Made by a program: the position numbers and the translations under genes | Notes under the pieces: generated by a model | The model's database searches: none | What the model saw: the letters and a program-made list of their open reading frames with translations, nothing else | Told to the model about the DNA's origin: nothing | From: Baaleninema simplex PCC 7105 | Lineage (GTDB): Bacteria; Cyanobacteriota; Cyanobacteriia; Cyanobacteriales; Geitlerinemataceae | DNA: 64,000 bases | Direction of reading: 5' to 3' | NCBI RefSeq assembly: GCF_000332355.1 | Contig: NZ_KB235958.1 | Coordinates: 2,016,181-2,080,180 of the forward strand | In this document: positions 62,024 through 64,000 of the stretch, piece after piece | Numbering within the stretch: position 1 is the stretch's first letter | How the letters are laid out: the number at the start of each line of letters is the position of its first letter

Positions 62024-62282
62024 TATCAAGATCCGTCGCAGTACTCCGCCTATACCGCGAAGCGGTTAGGGGGTGGTGAAGCGGCGGTGAGTTGAGGTGC
62101 GTCCCCTGAACAATGCGATAGCGAGAGAAGGGGATAGCGCCGAAACGAGCCATCAAATATAATTGATAAGGTGGTAACACGCTGAAAACATACGGATAGC
62201 TCATCCAGTAGGCAGCCCAGAAGTAACGGTTAAGACACTGGCAACACGGACATCTCACGGTGGCGAACCGAGTTCGCCACCC
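62024..62282. other. gene-free region between repeats
   Basis: No coding region with recognisable product is present. A perfect hairpin GGTGGCGAA..TTCGCCACC (62261-62282) lies just before the TnpB-like remnant. Confidence 0.4.
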
Positions 62283-62520
62283 GTGTCCTCCTGTATAGAG
62301 CATAAAGCCCAAAACCAAAAATCAGATCCGTCCGGCTTGGGGGCACCAAGTGGACGTAAAACAAAAAGCCTGTGGAATCGTTCTGGCGGGGACTTGAAGT
62401 TATCTGAGTTCAAGTCTAGTCAAGAGGTTGAGAAGCAGGAAATCCTTGGTGTGAACCCGGGAATCTCCCTGCATACCCGATAGGGTTGCTGGGAGAGGAT
62501 GTCAACTCCCCTCTCCTTTG
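62283..62520 (+). mobile_element. right-end remnant of an IS200/IS605-type (TnpB) element
   Basis: The sequence GAAGCAGGAAATCC, then TTGGTGTGAACCCGGGAATC, TCCCTGCATACCC and a final GGGAGAGGATGTCAA resembles the conserved 3' end of cyanobacterial tnpB genes, where it serves both as the last codons and as the omega-RNA scaffold. The 62283-62483 frame (66 residues) may be the last part of TnpB, but no RuvC or zinc motif remains. The element end would be near 62505. I could not find the rest of the gene upstream. Confidence 0.45.
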
Positions 62521-62714
62521 GGGGGGCTAAGGGGGGATGTGGTGAAGACTTCTTGCAACCCAACTTATCGAAAACGGATTCTGGATCGACCCTATCCGCT
62601 CGTCTCCATATTTGACCGATGGTTTGTCTGCGTTCTTTAAAATTTGGTTGACAATAACATCAAAATATGGTATGCAGCATCGGACGGCTGAGAGAGGTGC
62701 TTTGCAACGCAGGT
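62521..62714. other. short intergenic region downstream of the HD gene
   Basis: It begins with a G-rich repeat (GGGGGGGCTAAGGGGGGATG) like the tract near 22340 and is otherwise AT-rich, with no gene seen. Confidence 0.4.
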
Positions 62715-63554
62715 TTAAGAGGCTTCGAGTTGTTCGTGTTCGACGATGAAAACGTTGGAGTATAAGTTGGCTAAGATTTGTTTGCCTTGTTGGGTCAGTT
62801 CGAGATATCGCAAGGCGTTTTTGATGTAAGGATAGACGCCGTTCCAGTAAAATTTGGGGTAGCCTCGGCGTAAGTGTCCGGGTTTTTTATAGCCTAATGC
62901 TTTATTCGTTCCGGTTTCCTCGAATTCGTAGAACAAGGCCGAGATTTTTTTGAGGTATCGCGGATCGCTGAGTTGTCCGATCAGGTCGGCCGCCCGCACT
63001 AAGCCGGGGTAGTGAATGGTGTCTTGGTGGTCGTCGAGAGAGGGAACGGGAAATCGCGTCAGTTCGATGTTCCGTTTGATGGTTTCGGCATCGATGAGTT
63101 TGTGACCGCCAAACCGTTCGTCAACAAAGAGTTTGCCACGATCGACGTGGTACGGGGTCAGACTGGCATCCGAAGCCCCAGGCGGCAAGCAGACGAAGAC
63201 GCCGTCTCGACCGGTGGCGTAGAGACCGGGTCGGTCTTGACGACAGACGCCCTTAACGTAACCGATGTCGTGACAGACGAGGGAAATAATGCAGTGCAAC
63301 CAGTCGTCGCAGGAGACGCCGCCTTGACGGATATGTCTGCCTCGTAGGATTTCTTGACCGACGAGGGTGACGAGAACGGTATGTTCGACGTTGTGATAGA
63401 GGGCGTCGCTGTTGGCGATGTTTTCGAGTGCCATGCCACCCGCCCAGGCGATGATATCTTCGTAGTCGGGGTTCAATCCGCCATAGGTGCGTCGGTAGCC
63501 GTCACGAAGTTGTGAGACAAAGCGATCGATCGTGAGTTCGGTAGCGTTCAACAT
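62715..63554 (-). CDS. HD-domain metal-dependent phosphohydrolase (Npun_R2479-like)
   Basis: The 279-residue protein has an HD fold with H54 and H58 in YHNVEHTVLV, HD at H95-D96 in LVCHDIGYVKG, and a later metal Asp in VRAADLIGQLSDPRYL. The cyanobacterial family is compact and without a sensor domain. Substrate is unknown; HD enzymes hydrolyse nucleotides or second messengers. The HHD arrangement is not HD-GYP (no GYP motif), so c-di-GMP is not the obvious substrate. It lies upstream of the TnpB-like remnant. Confidence 0.85.
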   Translation of the reverse strand: MLNATELTIDRFVSQLRDGYRRTYGGLNPDYEDIIAWAGGMALENIANSDALYHNVEHTVLVTLVGQEILRGRHIRQGGVSCDDWLHCIISLVCHDIGYVKGVCRQDRPGLYATGRDGVFVCLPPGASDASLTPYHVDRGKLFVDERFGGHKLIDAETIKRNIELTRFPVPSLDDHQDTIHYPGLVRAADLIGQLSDPRYLKKISALFYEFEETGTNKALGYKKPGHLRRGYPKFYWNGVYPYIKNALRYLELTQQGKQILANLYSNVFIVEHEQLEAS

Positions 63555-63623
63555 TGGCGATTGAGAGTTGACAGTGAACGGTTGATAAGTATTATGCGGT
63601 ACGGGTTCGGTCTGCCCGAGGCG

Positions 63624-64000
63624 TCAGCGTCCGGCGGTGGCGATCGCCTGTTGTCCTGGGGGAGAGGCAACGAACCCGAGAAAGGCTGACACGTTGGGCG
63701 TCGGTGGGTTTTGGTACGCGTAGTACAGCGTGCGTTTGTAGGGATATTGGGCGGCGGCTGGGGTCAAGCCGTCGATCGCCACGACGCGAACGGTACTTTG
63801 GTTGAAGATTTGGGCGGCGGTGGCGTAGCCGATGCCGTCGTCTCCTAACTCCCGCAACATGGGTGTGGTAGCGTCTCGTTCCATCGTCGTAATGTTGGGG
63901 GTGTTGCCGAAATTGCCCCCCTGGAGAACCAGTTCTTGAAAGGCTTGGCGCGTTCCGCTTTCGGGGGGACGGTTGATGACGCGAATCGGGTTGTCGGGAC
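63624..64000 (-). CDS. phosphate ABC transporter substrate-binding protein (PstS-like), 3' part
   Basis: The frame is open to the window edge and encodes the last 125 residues: NPIRVINRPPESGTRQAFQE, RDATTPMLRELGDDGIGYATA and SAFLGFVASPPGQQAIATAG. R-x-x-x-S-G-T-R is the phosphate-loop motif of PBP-like phosphate-binding proteins. The 5' part lies beyond base 64000. The ATG at 63884 inside the frame is internal, not the start. Such proteins deliver phosphate to PstCAB in the periplasm; the short length of the remaining domain fits the cyanobacterial PstS-like group. Confidence 0.82.
   Translation of the reverse strand, partial: PDNPIRVINRPPESGTRQAFQELVLQGGNFGNTPNITTMERDATTPMLRELGDDGIGYATAAQIFNQSTVRVVAIDGLTPAAAQYPYKRTLYYAYQNPPTPNVSAFLGFVASPPGQQAIATAGR

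Noticed and set aside
1-64000. tRNA or rRNA genes
   Set aside because: I looked for the GGTTCGAATCC-type T-loop and CCA-end patterns and conserved rRNA words and saw none; a tRNA scan would be the decisive test.

Overview
The window looks like the chromosome of a filamentous, non-model cyanobacterium. The HIP1 octamer GCGATCGC is scattered through coding and non-coding DNA. Several genes are specific to oxygenic phototrophs: the Mg-chelatase D subunit, the ferredoxin-thioredoxin reductase variable chain, a Psb32-like TPM protein, a PCP-reductase-domain protein, DUF1822 and HpsJ-like proteins. STRR-type heptamer repeats and many small inverted-repeat elements fit the same group. I saw no rRNA, tRNA or CRISPR array. 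Genus cannot be fixed from sequence alone.

Layout. 0-2.6 kb is a graveyard of accessory genes: a SUKH-like fragment cut by a MITE, a Shedu (DUF4263) nuclease homologue with a frameshift, and a RelE-like toxin with an in-frame stop and a MITE with a 9-bp target duplication at its start. 2.6-9.6 kb is core: ftsY-nusB-DUF502 operon, a family 2 glycosyltransferase, an HpsJ-like protein, a CDF metal transporter and a DUF962 protein. 10.2-11.9 kb is an IscB element with a well-formed candidate omega-RNA. 11.9-18.6 kb holds a pentapeptide protein, DUF1822, phosphoglycerate mutase, a hairpin tandem array, a Pepco-domain protein next to a caspase/GUN4 fusion, an MNT nucleotidyltransferase and a Uma2 remnant. 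18.6-29.2 kb: mfd, a GUN4 fragment, a two-partner-secretion adhesin, an M48 protease and an RTX/Calx-beta protein. 30-38 kb: a PP2C phosphatase, an intact IS4-type insertion, ftrV, a hydrolase, a permease, a lipoprotein and a PsiE protein. 38-44 kb: lptB-lptA, DUF309, PCP-reductase domain, psb32, precorrin-8X methylmutase and a histidine kinase. 44.3-51 kb: an AAA ATPase/DUF3226 TOPRIM pair, chlD, and an orphan phosphorothioation-associated methyltransferase. 51.7-60.5 kb: a signalling block of hemerythrin, adenylate cyclase, diguanylate cyclase and a GGDEF-EAL protein. 60.7-64 kb: a peptide-type ABC permease, a probable TnpB right-end remnant, an HD phosphohydrolase and the 3' part of a PstS-like gene.

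The strongest candidates for under-described biology are the Pepco plus caspase-GUN4 pair, the IscB/omega-RNA locus, the ATPase-TOPRIM pair in AT-rich DNA, and the orphan phosphorothioation-associated methyltransferase whose N- and C-terminal domains are duplicates of each other. At least five families of small inverted-repeat elements, several with clear target duplications, have shaped the accessory parts. All family assignments are from reading the translated sequence; no database search was run.
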